From positions 248,001 through 312,000 of the forward strand of contig NZ_JAHSTY010000001.1 of NCBI RefSeq assembly GCF_019145355.1: 64,000 bases of DNA, written 5' to 3'. Source of the DNA: Pseudomonas azadiae (lineage in GTDB: Bacteria; Pseudomonadota; Gammaproteobacteria; Pseudomonadales; Pseudomonadaceae). Made by a program: the position numbers and the translations under genes. Under the pieces are notes generated by a model, which saw only the letters and a program-made list of their open reading frames with translations, was not told the DNA's origin and made no database searches. Below, piece by piece: positions 55,520-64,000 of the stretch; the stretch's first letter is position 1; every line of letters starts with the position of its first letter.

Positions 55520-56437
55520 ATGACCATGACCACACCTACTCAAGTGTCAGCAGTCGATCAAAGCCTGCTGTACCCGTCCCCGTACAAAGAATTCTGGCAA
55601 TCCTTCTCCAAGAACAAAGGCGCGGTTGCCGGCCTGTTGTTCATGTTGTTGATCGTGTTCTGCGCGATCTTCGCGCCGTGGGTAGCACCGCATAACCCGA
55701 GCGAGCAGTACCGCGACTTCCTGCTCACCCCGCCGGCTTGGCTGGAAGGCGGGCAGATCCAGTTCCTGCTGGGTACCGACGAACTGGGCCGTGACTTGCT
55801 CTCGCGCCTGATCCAGGGTTCGCGCCTGTCGTTGCTGATCGGTTTGTCGTCGGTGGTGATGTCGCTGATCCCGGGCATCCTGCTGGGCCTGTTCGCCGGG
55901 TTCTTCCCGCGCTTGCTTGGCCCGACCATCATGCGCCTGATGGACATCATGCTGGCCCTGCCCTCGCTGCTGCTGGCCGTGGCCATTGTCGCGATCCTCG
56001 GCCCTGGCCTGATCAACACCGTGATCGCGATCGCCATCGTGTCGCTGCCGTCCTACGTGCGCCTGACCCGCGCCGCCGTGATGGGCGAACTGAACCGTGA
56101 CTACGTGACCGCCGCCCGCCTTGCCGGTGCCGGCCTGCCGCGCCTGATGTTCATCACCGTGCTGCCCAACTGCATGGCACCGCTGATCGTCCAGGCCACC
56201 CTGAGCTTTTCTTCGGCGATCCTCGATGCCGCCGCGTTGGGCTTCCTGGGCCTCGGTGTACAACCGCCAACCCCTGAGTGGGGCACCATGCTGGCTTCGG
56301 CCCGTGACTACATCGAACGTGCCTGGTGGGTCGTGAGCCTGCCGGGTCTGACCATTTTGCTCAGCGTGCTGGCAATCAACTTGATGGGCGACGGCTTGCG
56401 CGATGCGCTGGACCCGAAACTCAAGAACGCCGCCTGA
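55520..56437 (+). CDS. dppC: Dipeptide ABC transporter permease DppC
   Basis: The second permease subunit, 305 residues, with an N-terminal cytoplasmic OppC-type segment ([20 protein letters not shown]) and [20 protein letters not shown]. The EAA loop is [19 protein letters not shown] and the conserved C-terminal stretch is [21 protein letters not shown] second ATG two codons downstream is an equally good start. dppD follows after 10 nt with a GGAG site. Confidence 0.95.
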   Translation: MTMTTPTQVSAVDQSLLYPSPYKEFWQSFSKNKGAVAGLLFMLLIVFCAIFAPWVAPHNPSEQYRDFLLTPPAWLEGGQIQFLLGTDELGRDLLSRLIQGSRLSLLIGLSSVVMSLIPGILLGLFAGFFPRLLGPTIMRLMDIMLALPSLLLAVAIVAILGPGLINTVIAIAIVSLPSYVRLTRAAVMGELNRDYVTAARLAGAGLPRLMFITVLPNCMAPLIVQATLSFSSAILDAAALGFLGLGVQPPTPEWGTMLASARDYIERAWWVVSLPGLTILLSVLAINLMGDGLRDALDPKLKNAA

Positions 56438-56447
56438 GGAGATTCCC

Positions 56448-57416
56448 ATGTCACTGTTAGAAATCAAGAATCTCAACGTGCGCTTCGGCGACAAGACCGC
56501 CGTGCCGGTGGTCGATGGCCTCGACATTTCGGTCGACAAAGGCGAAGTCCTGGCGATCGTTGGCGAGTCGGGCTCGGGTAAATCCGTGACCATGATGGCG
56601 CTGATGGGCCTGATCGAGCACCCCGGCATCGTCACTGCCGACGCCCTGAACTTCGACGGCAAGGACATGCTCAAGCTGAGCAACCGCCAGCGCCGCCAGA
56701 TCGTCGGCAAAGACCTGGCGATGGTGTTCCAGGACCCGATGACCGCGCTGAACCCCAGCTACACCGTGGGTTTCCAGATCGAAGAAGTGCTGCGCCTGCA
56801 CCTGAAGATGTCCGGCAAGCAAGCGCGCAAGCGAGCCATCGAACTGCTGGAAAAGGTCGAGATCCCGGGCGCTGCCAGCCGTATGGACGCTTACCCGCAC
56901 CAACTGTCCGGCGGTATGAGCCAGCGTGTGGCAATCGCCATGGCCATTGCCGGCGAGCCGAAGCTGCTGATCGCCGACGAGCCGACCACGGCCCTGGACG
57001 TGACCATCCAGGCGCAGATCATGGAACTGCTGCTGGCCCTGCAGAAAGAACAGAACATGGGCCTGGTGCTGATCACCCACGACCTCGCGGTCGTGGCAGA
57101 AACCGCCCAGCGCGTGTGTGTGATGTACGCCGGCCAAGCGGTGGAAGTCGGCCAGGTGCCACAGTTGTTCGACATCCCGGCGCACCCGTACAGCGAAGCG
57201 TTGCTCAAGGCGATTCCCGAGCACAGCCTTGGCGCCACGCGCCTGGCCACGCTGCCGGGCATCGTTCCCGGCCGTTATGACCGCCCGCAAGGTTGCCTGC
57301 TGTCGCCGCGTTGCCCGTATGTACGCGACAACTGCCGCACCGAGCGCCCGGCCCTTGATCCGAAAACCAACAGCCTGGCGCGCTGCTTCTACCCCTTGAA
57401 CCAGGAGGTGGCGTAA
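56448..57416 (+). CDS. dppD: Dipeptide ABC transporter ATP-binding protein DppD
   Basis: A 322-residue ATPase with Walker [12 protein letters not shown]-loop [12 protein letters not shown], signature [14 protein letters not shown] and Walker [13 protein letters not shown]. The oligopeptide-transporter C-terminal extension with clustered cysteines is [17 protein letters not shown]. It forms a heterodimer with DppF. Its stop overlaps the dppF start (TAATG). Confidence 0.96.
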   Translation: MSLLEIKNLNVRFGDKTAVPVVDGLDISVDKGEVLAIVGESGSGKSVTMMALMGLIEHPGIVTADALNFDGKDMLKLSNRQRRQIVGKDLAMVFQDPMTALNPSYTVGFQIEEVLRLHLKMSGKQARKRAIELLEKVEIPGAASRMDAYPHQLSGGMSQRVAIAMAIAGEPKLLIADEPTTALDVTIQAQIMELLLALQKEQNMGLVLITHDLAVVAETAQRVCVMYAGQAVEVGQVPQLFDIPAHPYSEALLKAIPEHSLGATRLATLPGIVPGRYDRPQGCLLSPRCPYVRDNCRTERPALDPKTNSLARCFYPLNQEVA

Positions 57417-58387
57417 TGGCCGTCGTTCTTACCGCCCGCGACCTGACCCGTCACTACGAAGTGTCCCGTGGCCTGTTCAAGGGCCATGCGCTGGTCCGCG
57501 CGCTCAATGGTGTGTCGTTTGAACTGGAAGCCGGCAAGACCCTCGCCGTGGTCGGCGAGTCGGGTTGCGGCAAGTCCACCCTGGCCCGTGCGTTGACGCT
57601 GATCGAAGAGCCCTCTTCGGGCTCGCTGAAAATCGCCGGGCAGGAAGTCGCAGGCGCCGACAAGGCCCAGCGCAAGCAATTGCGCAAAGACGTGCAGATG
57701 GTGTTCCAGAGCCCGTATGCCTCGTTGAACCCACGGCAGAAAGTCGGTGACCAGCTCGGCGAGCCGCTGCTGATCAACACCAACCTGTCCGCCGCTGAAC
57801 GCCGCGAGAAAGTGCAGGCGATGATGAAGCAAGTGGGCCTGCGCCCCGAGCATTACCAGCGCTACCCGCACATGTTCTCCGGTGGTCAGCGCCAGCGTAT
57901 CGCCCTGGCCCGCGCGATGATGCTGCAACCCAAGGTGCTGGTGGCGGATGAGCCGACCTCGGCGCTCGACGTGTCGATCCAGGCCCAGGTACTCAACCTG
58001 TTCATGGACCTGCAGCAGGAGTTCAACACCGCCTACGTGTTCATCTCCCACAACCTGGCCGTGGTGCAGCATGTGGCCGATGACGTGATGGTGATGTACC
58101 TCGGCCGCCCGGTGGAAGTCGGCCCCAAGGAAGACATCTACGCCCGCCCGCTGCACCCGTACACCCAGGCGCTGCTGTCGGCCACCCCGACCATTCATCC
58201 GGATCCGAACAAGCCGAAGATCAAAATCGTCGGCGAGTTGCCCAACCCACTGAACCCGCCATCGGGTTGCGCGTTTCACAAGCGCTGCCCGTATGCGACG
58301 GCGCGGTGCAGCACCGAGGAACCGCAGTTGCGGCCGTTGGATAACCGCCAGGTGGCGTGCCACTACGCGGAGCAATTTGTCGCCTGA
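57416..58387 (+). CDS. dppF: Dipeptide ABC transporter ATP-binding protein DppF
   Basis: The second ATPase, 323 residues, with Walker A GESGCGKSTLAR, Q-loop FQSPYASLNPRQ, signature FSGGQRQRIALARA, Walker B VLVADEPTSALD and the C-terminal GCAFHKRCPYATARC motif. It is the last gene of dppBCDF. A hairpin follows, after which the sequence turns to unrelated material. Confidence 0.96.
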   Translation: MAVVLTARDLTRHYEVSRGLFKGHALVRALNGVSFELEAGKTLAVVGESGCGKSTLARALTLIEEPSSGSLKIAGQEVAGADKAQRKQLRKDVQMVFQSPYASLNPRQKVGDQLGEPLLINTNLSAAERREKVQAMMKQVGLRPEHYQRYPHMFSGGQRQRIALARAMMLQPKVLVADEPTSALDVSIQAQVLNLFMDLQQEFNTAYVFISHNLAVVQHVADDVMVMYLGRPVEVGPKEDIYARPLHPYTQALLSATPTIHPDPNKPKIKIVGELPNPLNPPSGCAFHKRCPYATARCSTEEPQLRPLDNRQVACHYAEQFVA

Positions 58388-58399
58388 CCCTGCAACAAA

Positions 58400-58429
58400 A
58401 ATGCCCTGAGTGATTAAGCCCAGGGCATT
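58400..58429 (+). terminator. Hairpin after dppF
   Basis: Perfect 9-bp arms AATGCCCTG/CAGGGCATT with a 12-nt loop, 12 nt after the stop. No long T tract follows on the plus strand. Confidence 0.7.
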
Positions 58430-58501
58430 ACACGTGTTCTACAGCCCTTCCCATCAGGTTGCGCATCAGCCTGGCGGGAGGGGCTTTCTTTTTGGCGATG
58501 C

Positions 58502-58705
58502 CTACGTTTGGCTGTCGCCTTCATCGTCAGGGTCATCGCTGTCGGGGCCGTCTGTGGTGGAGTCGTCGTCACCCTCGCTGCCGCCCTGGTCCTGATCGCC
58601 GGGTTTGCGCCAGGGATCAGGTGTCGCCGTCGTCGTAGGTTTCGCTGTCGACTCATGGCCCGTATGATCGATGAACTGACTTGTCGGCGATCGTGATTTA
58701 CCCAC
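58502..58705 (-). CDS. Small acidic ORF overlapping a duplicated gene end (doubtful)
   Basis: A 67-codon frame beginning at GTG 58705 reads a Ser/Thr-rich part and ends in an Asp-rich tail (GPDSDDPDDEGDSQT). It crosses the 53-bp repeat in a different frame from the exported-protein gene of which that repeat is the end. The acidic tail has gene-like codon use, but there is no clear ribosome-binding site or recognisable domain. It may be a chance frame or a scar of recombination between two small acidic-protein genes. Confidence 0.25.
   Translation of the reverse strand: MGKSRSPTSQFIDHTGHESTAKPTTTATPDPWRKPGDQDQGGSEGDDDSTTDGPDSDDPDDEGDSQT
58597..58649. repeat. 53-bp direct repeat, left copy
   Basis: It matches 60693-60745 without gaps at 47 of 53 positions. 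The right copy is the 3' end (last codons, stop and flank) of the small exported-protein gene at 60713-60958. Here only that gene end is present, so it is a duplicated fragment. All six differences are transitions with G or C in this copy and A or T in the other. The two copies bracket the hydrolase gene. Confidence 0.85.
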
Positions 58706-58826
58706 ATTTTGATTTTTCAGAAACAGCAGAACTTGGGATGACCAAGAATCGTGCGATAGGCAGACTTAACTGACGCGAATATAAGATGCCGCTGTGTACT
58801 TTTTAAAAAACGCTATCGTCAACTTT

Positions 58827-58832
58827 TATAAT
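58827..58832 (+). promoter_or_regulatory. Possible -10 element before the hydrolase gene
   Basis: A TATAAT hexamer lies in the AT-rich leader (about 58740-58935), 104 nt before the start codon. No good -35 hexamer stands at 16-18 nt. The leader otherwise holds A/T runs only. Confidence 0.3.
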
Positions 58833-58935
58833 TCTAAAAAAATCTAAAAAACTGTCATTTATAACAGTACTCCACAGCCCTCGCTACTGATCAACTATCA
58901 GAGCACTTCCTAGATTAACGGCGAGGAATTTCAAA

Positions 58936-60066
58936 ATGACCATTTTTACTGTGTACTTTTGCGGCACGAGTTCGACAAAGTACGACGACACAAAAGCGGC
59001 CTATTGGAACGGTGAGCTTGTATCTACACTGGCTCAAAACAACCAAGGCAGAGAGTTCGCGGACTGGATCATCATAAATGGACCCGGCAGTGGGAATCTG
59101 CAGAGTGACGAACTTTTTACGGACTCAGGCAACCATAGCAAAATTACGGGACAGGCATTTGGTCTAGGATGGGACGAGAATGTTAAACATGCAACAAACA
59201 TCATGAAAGGAACGTTTGACTGGCAGAGAACGACATTGACAGAGGCAGACTACACTCAACTGAAGAATGCTGGAGTGCCGATCGAGGACGTTACAACTGA
59301 AGGCAGTTGGCTCTGGCGAAAATATAACTATGGCTCTCGCCACGTCACACAACAAGCCTTACAAGAACAGATCATCAAAACATTCCGAACAGGGGGTGTC
59401 ATTCCGACGCAGGTTAACTTGATAGGTTGGAGCAGAGGCGGTATCAGCTGCACGATGCTTGCAAACGCCATGTTCGCGGACAGTCAACTCCAGCACATTC
59501 CGGTTAACATCTTCGCTATTGACCCCGTGCCTGGCTTGCTGAATCAACAAAACAACAGAACGGTGATCCACGACAATGTCAAAGAGTATGTCGGCTTTTA
59601 TGCGAGAGATGAACGCTCGTTAGGTTTTGCTTGCGTGGTTCCTGGCGCAAGCTCCACCACTAAAATGCACATCTACCCCATGGCTGGGCGGCATGCAACA
59701 TTAGTCGGTAATGCCGCAGCAAACGGCGTGAGTGGTCCCAAGACATTCTTTGAACCTGGCGATATCGTGCGTCACTACGCTGAGGTGTGTTTAACGCGCT
59801 GGGGCGTGTCTTTAGACAAAAAGCTCATGATGACAAAAGCGGAGCTGGATCAACGGTTGTCAACCATCAAAGCTTCGTTCGGCGCCTATACAGTGATGCG
59901 AGGCACAACCTATACAATGAGCACCGACATAAATGGTGAACGAGAAATATGTCTTAATACCCAAAACACCCATTTCACTGCCGCCCATGGCCCTAGTTTT
60001 GTGCCAGACAACGGGCTGTCAACTGGACATATCCTGACAAGTAATTACTTCGCGGACCTTCTGTAA
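58936..60066 (+). CDS. Alpha/beta-hydrolase (lipase-like, possibly DUF5621 type), foreign composition
   Basis: A 376-residue protein, visibly richer in A and T than its neighbours, without signal peptide or membrane segment. The N-terminus TIFTVYFCGTSSTKYDD is followed by REFADWIIINGPGSGNLQSD. The nucleophile elbow NLIGWSRGGISCTMLANAM places Ser166. A strand-end acid is Asp196 in IFAIDPVPG, and a histidine, His253, lies in YPMAGRHATLVGNAAANG. This order is that of bacterial lipase-like effectors resembling type VI phospholipases; I recall similar proteins labelled DUF5621, but am not certain. The Shine-Dalgarno is GGCGAGGAA. No VgrG, PAAR or recognised immunity gene is adjacent. The gene and its AT-rich leader lie between the two 53-bp repeats. 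Confidence 0.75.
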   Translation: MTIFTVYFCGTSSTKYDDTKAAYWNGELVSTLAQNNQGREFADWIIINGPGSGNLQSDELFTDSGNHSKITGQAFGLGWDENVKHATNIMKGTFDWQRTTLTEADYTQLKNAGVPIEDVTTEGSWLWRKYNYGSRHVTQQALQEQIIKTFRTGGVIPTQVNLIGWSRGGISCTMLANAMFADSQLQHIPVNIFAIDPVPGLLNQQNNRTVIHDNVKEYVGFYARDERSLGFACVVPGASSTTKMHIYPMAGRHATLVGNAAANGVSGPKTFFEPGDIVRHYAEVCLTRWGVSLDKKLMMTKAELDQRLSTIKASFGAYTVMRGTTYTMSTDINGEREICLNTQNTHFTAAHGPSFVPDNGLSTGHILTSNYFADLL

Positions 60067-60105
60067 ATTCAGCAGTACTCAATGAGCACATCATCTCTGA
60101 TCGGC

Positions 60106-60147
60106 AAATGCCGAATCTAATAGGGTATTTTGTTAGATTCGGCATTT
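60106..60147 (+). terminator. Terminator after the hydrolase gene
   Basis: A perfect 15-bp stem (AAATGCCGAATCTAA/TTAGATTCGGCATTT) with a 12-nt loop, 40 nt after the stop codon. Confidence 0.85.
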
Positions 60148-60692
60148 CGGCTCACCGCAAACAATATCAACATGAAAAGCCATCAGTACACGGTCTTTAA
60201 CAGCACCTCCAGCGCCTCCGCTTTTTTCGAGTGGACAACCATTATTCTGCCGCAGAACCCAAAGACTTTTCGATACGTTTAACAGCCGCAAACGAAGTCA
60301 CTTGATTAATTCGGTCCTGGGCTGCCTGTACGATATCTGTCGCGGTCCACCCCAGCCAAGGACGTTCCAAAGGGCATATCGAAGACTCGCCCTACTTCGA
60401 AGACATTGTCTAAGAGGCGTTATCACAGGGATAAATAATTTCATCTAACAGGCTTGGAGGATTATTTAGCCTCCAATCGGTCAAAGCTCATCCATCAGGA
60501 CTTGGTTTTTCACGGCCTTGTTGAATAGGCCCTTCCAACTTTTACTTATCGTTTCAACGCTCCGGGCGCGTACACGTTGATCAACTCAGACGAAAAGTGG
60601 ACCTCGAATTCGTAAGTAGTGACACCGTTGCTTGGATGTTCGCAGGACGCGCAGGCATACGCCCCGGAACTATTCCGGGGCAACGTGTGGAA
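60148..60692. other. Gene-poor AT-richer stretch with a possible gene fragment
   Basis: No intact gene is seen. On the minus strand, 60242-60391 is an open stretch of 49 codons between two stops with protein-like content (PLERPWLGWTATDIVQAAQD, then KRIEKSLGSAAE). It could be the C-terminal fragment of a lost gene. It has no start codon with a ribosome-binding site. A short stem (CCCCGGAACTATTCCGGGG, 60662-60680) lies near the right end. The stretch fills the right part of the inserted segment, up to the 53-bp repeat. Confidence 0.4.
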
Positions 60693-60745
60693 CGCCGGGT
60701 TTACGCTAGGGATCAAGTATCGCCGTCATCATAGGTTTCGCTGTC
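60693..60745. repeat. 53-bp direct repeat, right copy
   Basis: Partner of 58597-58649. It comprises the last eleven codons and stop of the small exported-protein gene plus about 20 bp beyond. Confidence 0.85.
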
Positions 60746-60958
60746 TTCCCCTTCGTTGTAGGGGTTTTCCGCGTCTTCCTTGGGCGCGGGCTGGGCCTGG
60801 GGTTGCCAGCTGCCGGAGTTGACCTCTTGTTGCTTTTTCTTGGTGACCGGGCCGGTGTCTTTCCATTGGGGCGTTCCCGCGCCTGCATGCGCTGGGGCGC
60901 TCGAGAACCCCAGGGCGGCGAGCAATACCAGAAAGATAAAGCGCTCAACACTAGGCAC
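60713..60958 (-). CDS. Small exported hypothetical protein
   Basis: An 81-residue protein with a signal peptide (RFIFLVLLAALGFSSAPAHA) and a short polar mature part (TPQWKDTGPVTKKKQQEVNS) ending in an acidic tail (NPYNEGEDSETYDDGDT). The start is GTG 60958 with AGGGGAA upstream. No domain is recognised. Its 3' end is duplicated 2.1 kb away next to dppF, so it was probably the direct neighbour of the dpp locus before the hydrolase segment arrived. Confidence 0.7.
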   Translation of the reverse strand: MPSVERFIFLVLLAALGFSSAPAHAGAGTPQWKDTGPVTKKKQQEVNSGSWQPQAQPAPKEDAENPYNEGEDSETYDDGDT

Positions 60959-61044
60959 GGTGTTCCCCTATTCTGTCATCGGAATGAGAAACGCTAGACC
61001 GGATGTCAAGTTCTCGCCAGTGCCATGACGAATGAAGATCAACA

Positions 61045-61134
61045 TGCGGGAGCGGGCTTGCTCGCGAAAGCAGTGGATCAGGCAGTACATCTGGTGAATG
61101 ACGCACCGCCTTCGCGAGCAAGCCCGCTCCCACA
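61045..61134. repeat. REP pair, GCGGGCTTGCTCGCGA subtype
   Basis: Inverted arms at 61045-61067 and about 61111-61134. The core differs from the other REP pairs in the window (GAGCGGGCTTGCTCGCGA), so it is a second subtype. Confidence 0.85.
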
Positions 61135-61153
61135 TTTTTGATTTGCGCCAGCC

Positions 61154-61192
61154 AAAAAAAAGGGCGAAGCCATCACAGCTTCGCCCTTGTTT
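61154..61192 (-). terminator. Rho-independent terminator after prfC
   Basis: A stem of AAGGGCGAAGC and GCTTCGCCCTT with a 7-nt loop, followed by a T tract on the minus strand, 15 nt after the prfC stop. Confidence 0.9.
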
Positions 61193-61206
61193 CTAGCGCT
61201 CAGCGC

Positions 61207-62790
<1,584 letters not shown>

Positions 62791-63122
62791 GGGAAATCGC
62801 CTGGCAGGTGAGTCAAAAAAGGGCGGCGAGTATAGCGCAAACCGGGCGCGCCGGACCACCGTTCACCCGGTTGGGGGTGGCTAAATGCGGCCAAGTGTGG
62901 AACCTTTTAAAAGGTGGAGACGTCCATTCCCCTGCCAACGCACTCGTGCCAGGGGCTGAAAAATCAGCAAGTTAGCCTGACGGGGCAGCGCTTATGGCTC
63001 GAACTCATGCCGCTTTTGACGGCATTGGCGAGCTGCATTTCGCGACCACATTCCGCTGACAGCCAGCCATGGCATGCCACGCGGGAATGTGTTCGTCGAC
63101 AGAAGAAAAAAGGAGTCCGCCT
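62791..63122. other. Divergent intergenic region between prfC and the osmoprotectant transporter
   Basis: 332 nt without a convincing gene. It must hold the prfC promoter (minus) and that of the ABC transporter (plus). A CCTTTTAAAAGG palindrome (about 62911-62922) and a CCCCTGcc...gcCAGGGG inverted pair (about 62929-62956) are visible; their role is unknown. Confidence 0.5.
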
Positions 63123-63839
63123 GTGGCTATTCGCTATGGCAAAGGGCTTATGGGAGGCGCGGTTGTCGTCGCGCTCCTGGCCCTGCTGGTCCACTGGATC
63201 GGCATCAACACGATCGAACTGTACCGCGACGATTTAGTGTTCTACCTGCAAGCTCATCTGATCCTGGTTCTTGTCTCCATGCTGGCGGCCCTCGTTGTGG
63301 GCATCCCCGCCGGTATCCTGCTCAGCCGACCGAACATGGTCGGGCGCGCAGAACGCTTCATGCAGATCTTCAACATCGGCAACACGATTCCTCCCCTGGC
63401 CGTACTGGCCATCGCCCTCGGTGTCCTCGGCATCGGCAGCGGCCCGGCGATCTTCGCGCTGTTCCTCGCTTCCCTGCTGCCCATCGTGCGTAACACCTAC
63501 GAAGGCCTGAAAAACGTCCAGGGTTCCCTGAAAGAAGCCGCCACCGGCATCGGCATGACGCCGCGTCAGGTGCTGTTGCGCGTGGAATTGCCCAACGCCG
63601 TGCCGATCATCATCGGTGGTGTGCGCGTGGCCCTGGCGATCAACGTCGGTACCGCACCGCTGGCGTTCCTGATTGGCGCCAACAGCCTGGGCAGCCTGAT
63701 CTTCCCCGGCATCGCCCTGAACAATCAGCCGCAATTGCTGCTCGGCGCCGCGTGCACCGCACTGCTGGCATTGCTGCTGGACGGCCTGGTGACCCTGGCC
63801 AGCCGCCTCTGGCTGGAACGCGGGTTGCGTGCGTCTTGA
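63123..63839 (+). CDS. Osmoprotectant/glycine betaine-type ABC transporter permease
   Basis: A 238-residue inner-membrane permease of the OpuB/YehW type with six hydrophobic segments. Family stretches are FNIGNTIPPLAVLAIALGVL, the EAA loop GSLKEAATGIGMTPRQVLL and NVGTAPLAFLIGANSLGSL. The start is GTG 63123 with AAGGAG upstream; an ATG at 63069 lacks such a site. It is followed 20 nt later by a binding-protein gene. Ligand (betaine, choline, carnitine or another quaternary amine) cannot be told. Confidence 0.88.
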   Translation: MAIRYGKGLMGGAVVVALLALLVHWIGINTIELYRDDLVFYLQAHLILVLVSMLAALVVGIPAGILLSRPNMVGRAERFMQIFNIGNTIPPLAVLAIALGVLGIGSGPAIFALFLASLLPIVRNTYEGLKNVQGSLKEAATGIGMTPRQVLLRVELPNAVPIIIGGVRVALAINVGTAPLAFLIGANSLGSLIFPGIALNNQPQLLLGAACTALLALLLDGLVTLASRLWLERGLRAS

Positions 63840-63859
63840 GGCTTGGCAAAGGAATACGT

Positions 63860-64000
63860 ATGAAAAAGCTGACATTGATACTGAGCTGCGTCCTGCTGTT
63901 TGCAGGCATCGCGCAGGCCGCTGAAAAACCGGTGATCCGCATCGGCGCGCGGGTGTTCACCGAACAGACCCTGCTGGCCGAGATCACGTCCCAGTACCTG
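63860..64000 (+). CDS. Osmoprotectant ABC transporter substrate-binding protein, 3' end beyond window
   Basis: The first 47 codons are visible: a signal peptide (KKLTLILSCVLLFAGIAQA) and then KPVIRIGARVFTEQTLLAEI, the opening of OpuBC/YehZ-type quaternary-amine binding proteins (I-x-I-G-x-K/R-x-F-T-E-Q pattern). AAAGGAA precedes the ATG. It is the expected partner of the upstream permease. The rest lies outside the window. Confidence 0.85.
   Translation, partial: MKKLTLILSCVLLFAGIAQAAEKPVIRIGARVFTEQTLLAEITSQYL

Overview
The window is a chromosomal segment of a Pseudomonas, most probably of the P. fluorescens group. I infer this from the gene order (yhdP-rng-maf-mreDCB / gatCAB; rplM-rpsI-petABC-sspAB; roxSR; dppA-opdP-dppBCDF), the high-GC codon use, and the many intergenic palindromes built on a 24-base arm typical of that group (GTGGGAGCTGGCTTGCC core). 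No identity search was run; names rest on protein motifs and gene order.

Layout. 1-8.4 kb (minus): 3' part of yhdP, then RNase G, Maf, MreD, MreC and MreB, the envelope and rod-shape block. 8.6-11.8 kb (plus): gatCAB amidotransferase. 11.9-14.9 kb: an RlpA-like lipoprotein, a cation/Ca2+ exchanger, a carboxymuconolactone decarboxylase-like protein and an AEC carrier. 15.2-21.9 kb (minus): a complete D-glucarate/galactarate pathway (garD, gudP, semialdehyde dehydrogenase, kdgD) with its GntR/FadR-type regulator and a shared operator-like sequence. 22-27 kb (minus): sspB, sspA, the cytochrome bc1 complex, rpsI and rplM. 27-34.5 kb: aldo/keto reductase, acyl-CoA dehydrogenase with a divergent AraC regulator, zapE, trpS, a hydrolase and zapG. 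34.7-39.3 kb: an SbmA/YddA-type ABC protein, roxR, roxS and a SIMPL-domain protein.

39.4-60.7 kb is the accessory part. Two very large paralogous toxin-like proteins (944 and 1040 aa) sit directly upstream of a dipeptide-uptake locus of four binding proteins, an OprD-family porin and a DppBCDF translocator. The second toxin carries a C-terminal Cys863/His951/Asp970 arrangement that looks like a papain-fold (YopT/C58-like) active site. It lies between two copies of an 87-bp sequence that contains the toxin terminator and the first codons of the adjacent dppA gene; the upstream copy is decayed. At the other end of the dpp locus, an AT-rich alpha/beta-hydrolase gene lies between two 53-bp copies of the 3' end of a small exported-protein gene. 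Both ends of the dpp locus therefore carry foreign-looking cargo bounded by a duplicated end of a resident gene.

The window ends with prfC (minus) and the start of an osmoprotectant-type ABC transporter (plus). No tRNA, rRNA, CRISPR array, insertion sequence or prophage was recognised. Two genes (mreC and the cation exchanger) appear to start at ATT, because no ATG, GTG or TTG is available in frame upstream of conserved sequence.
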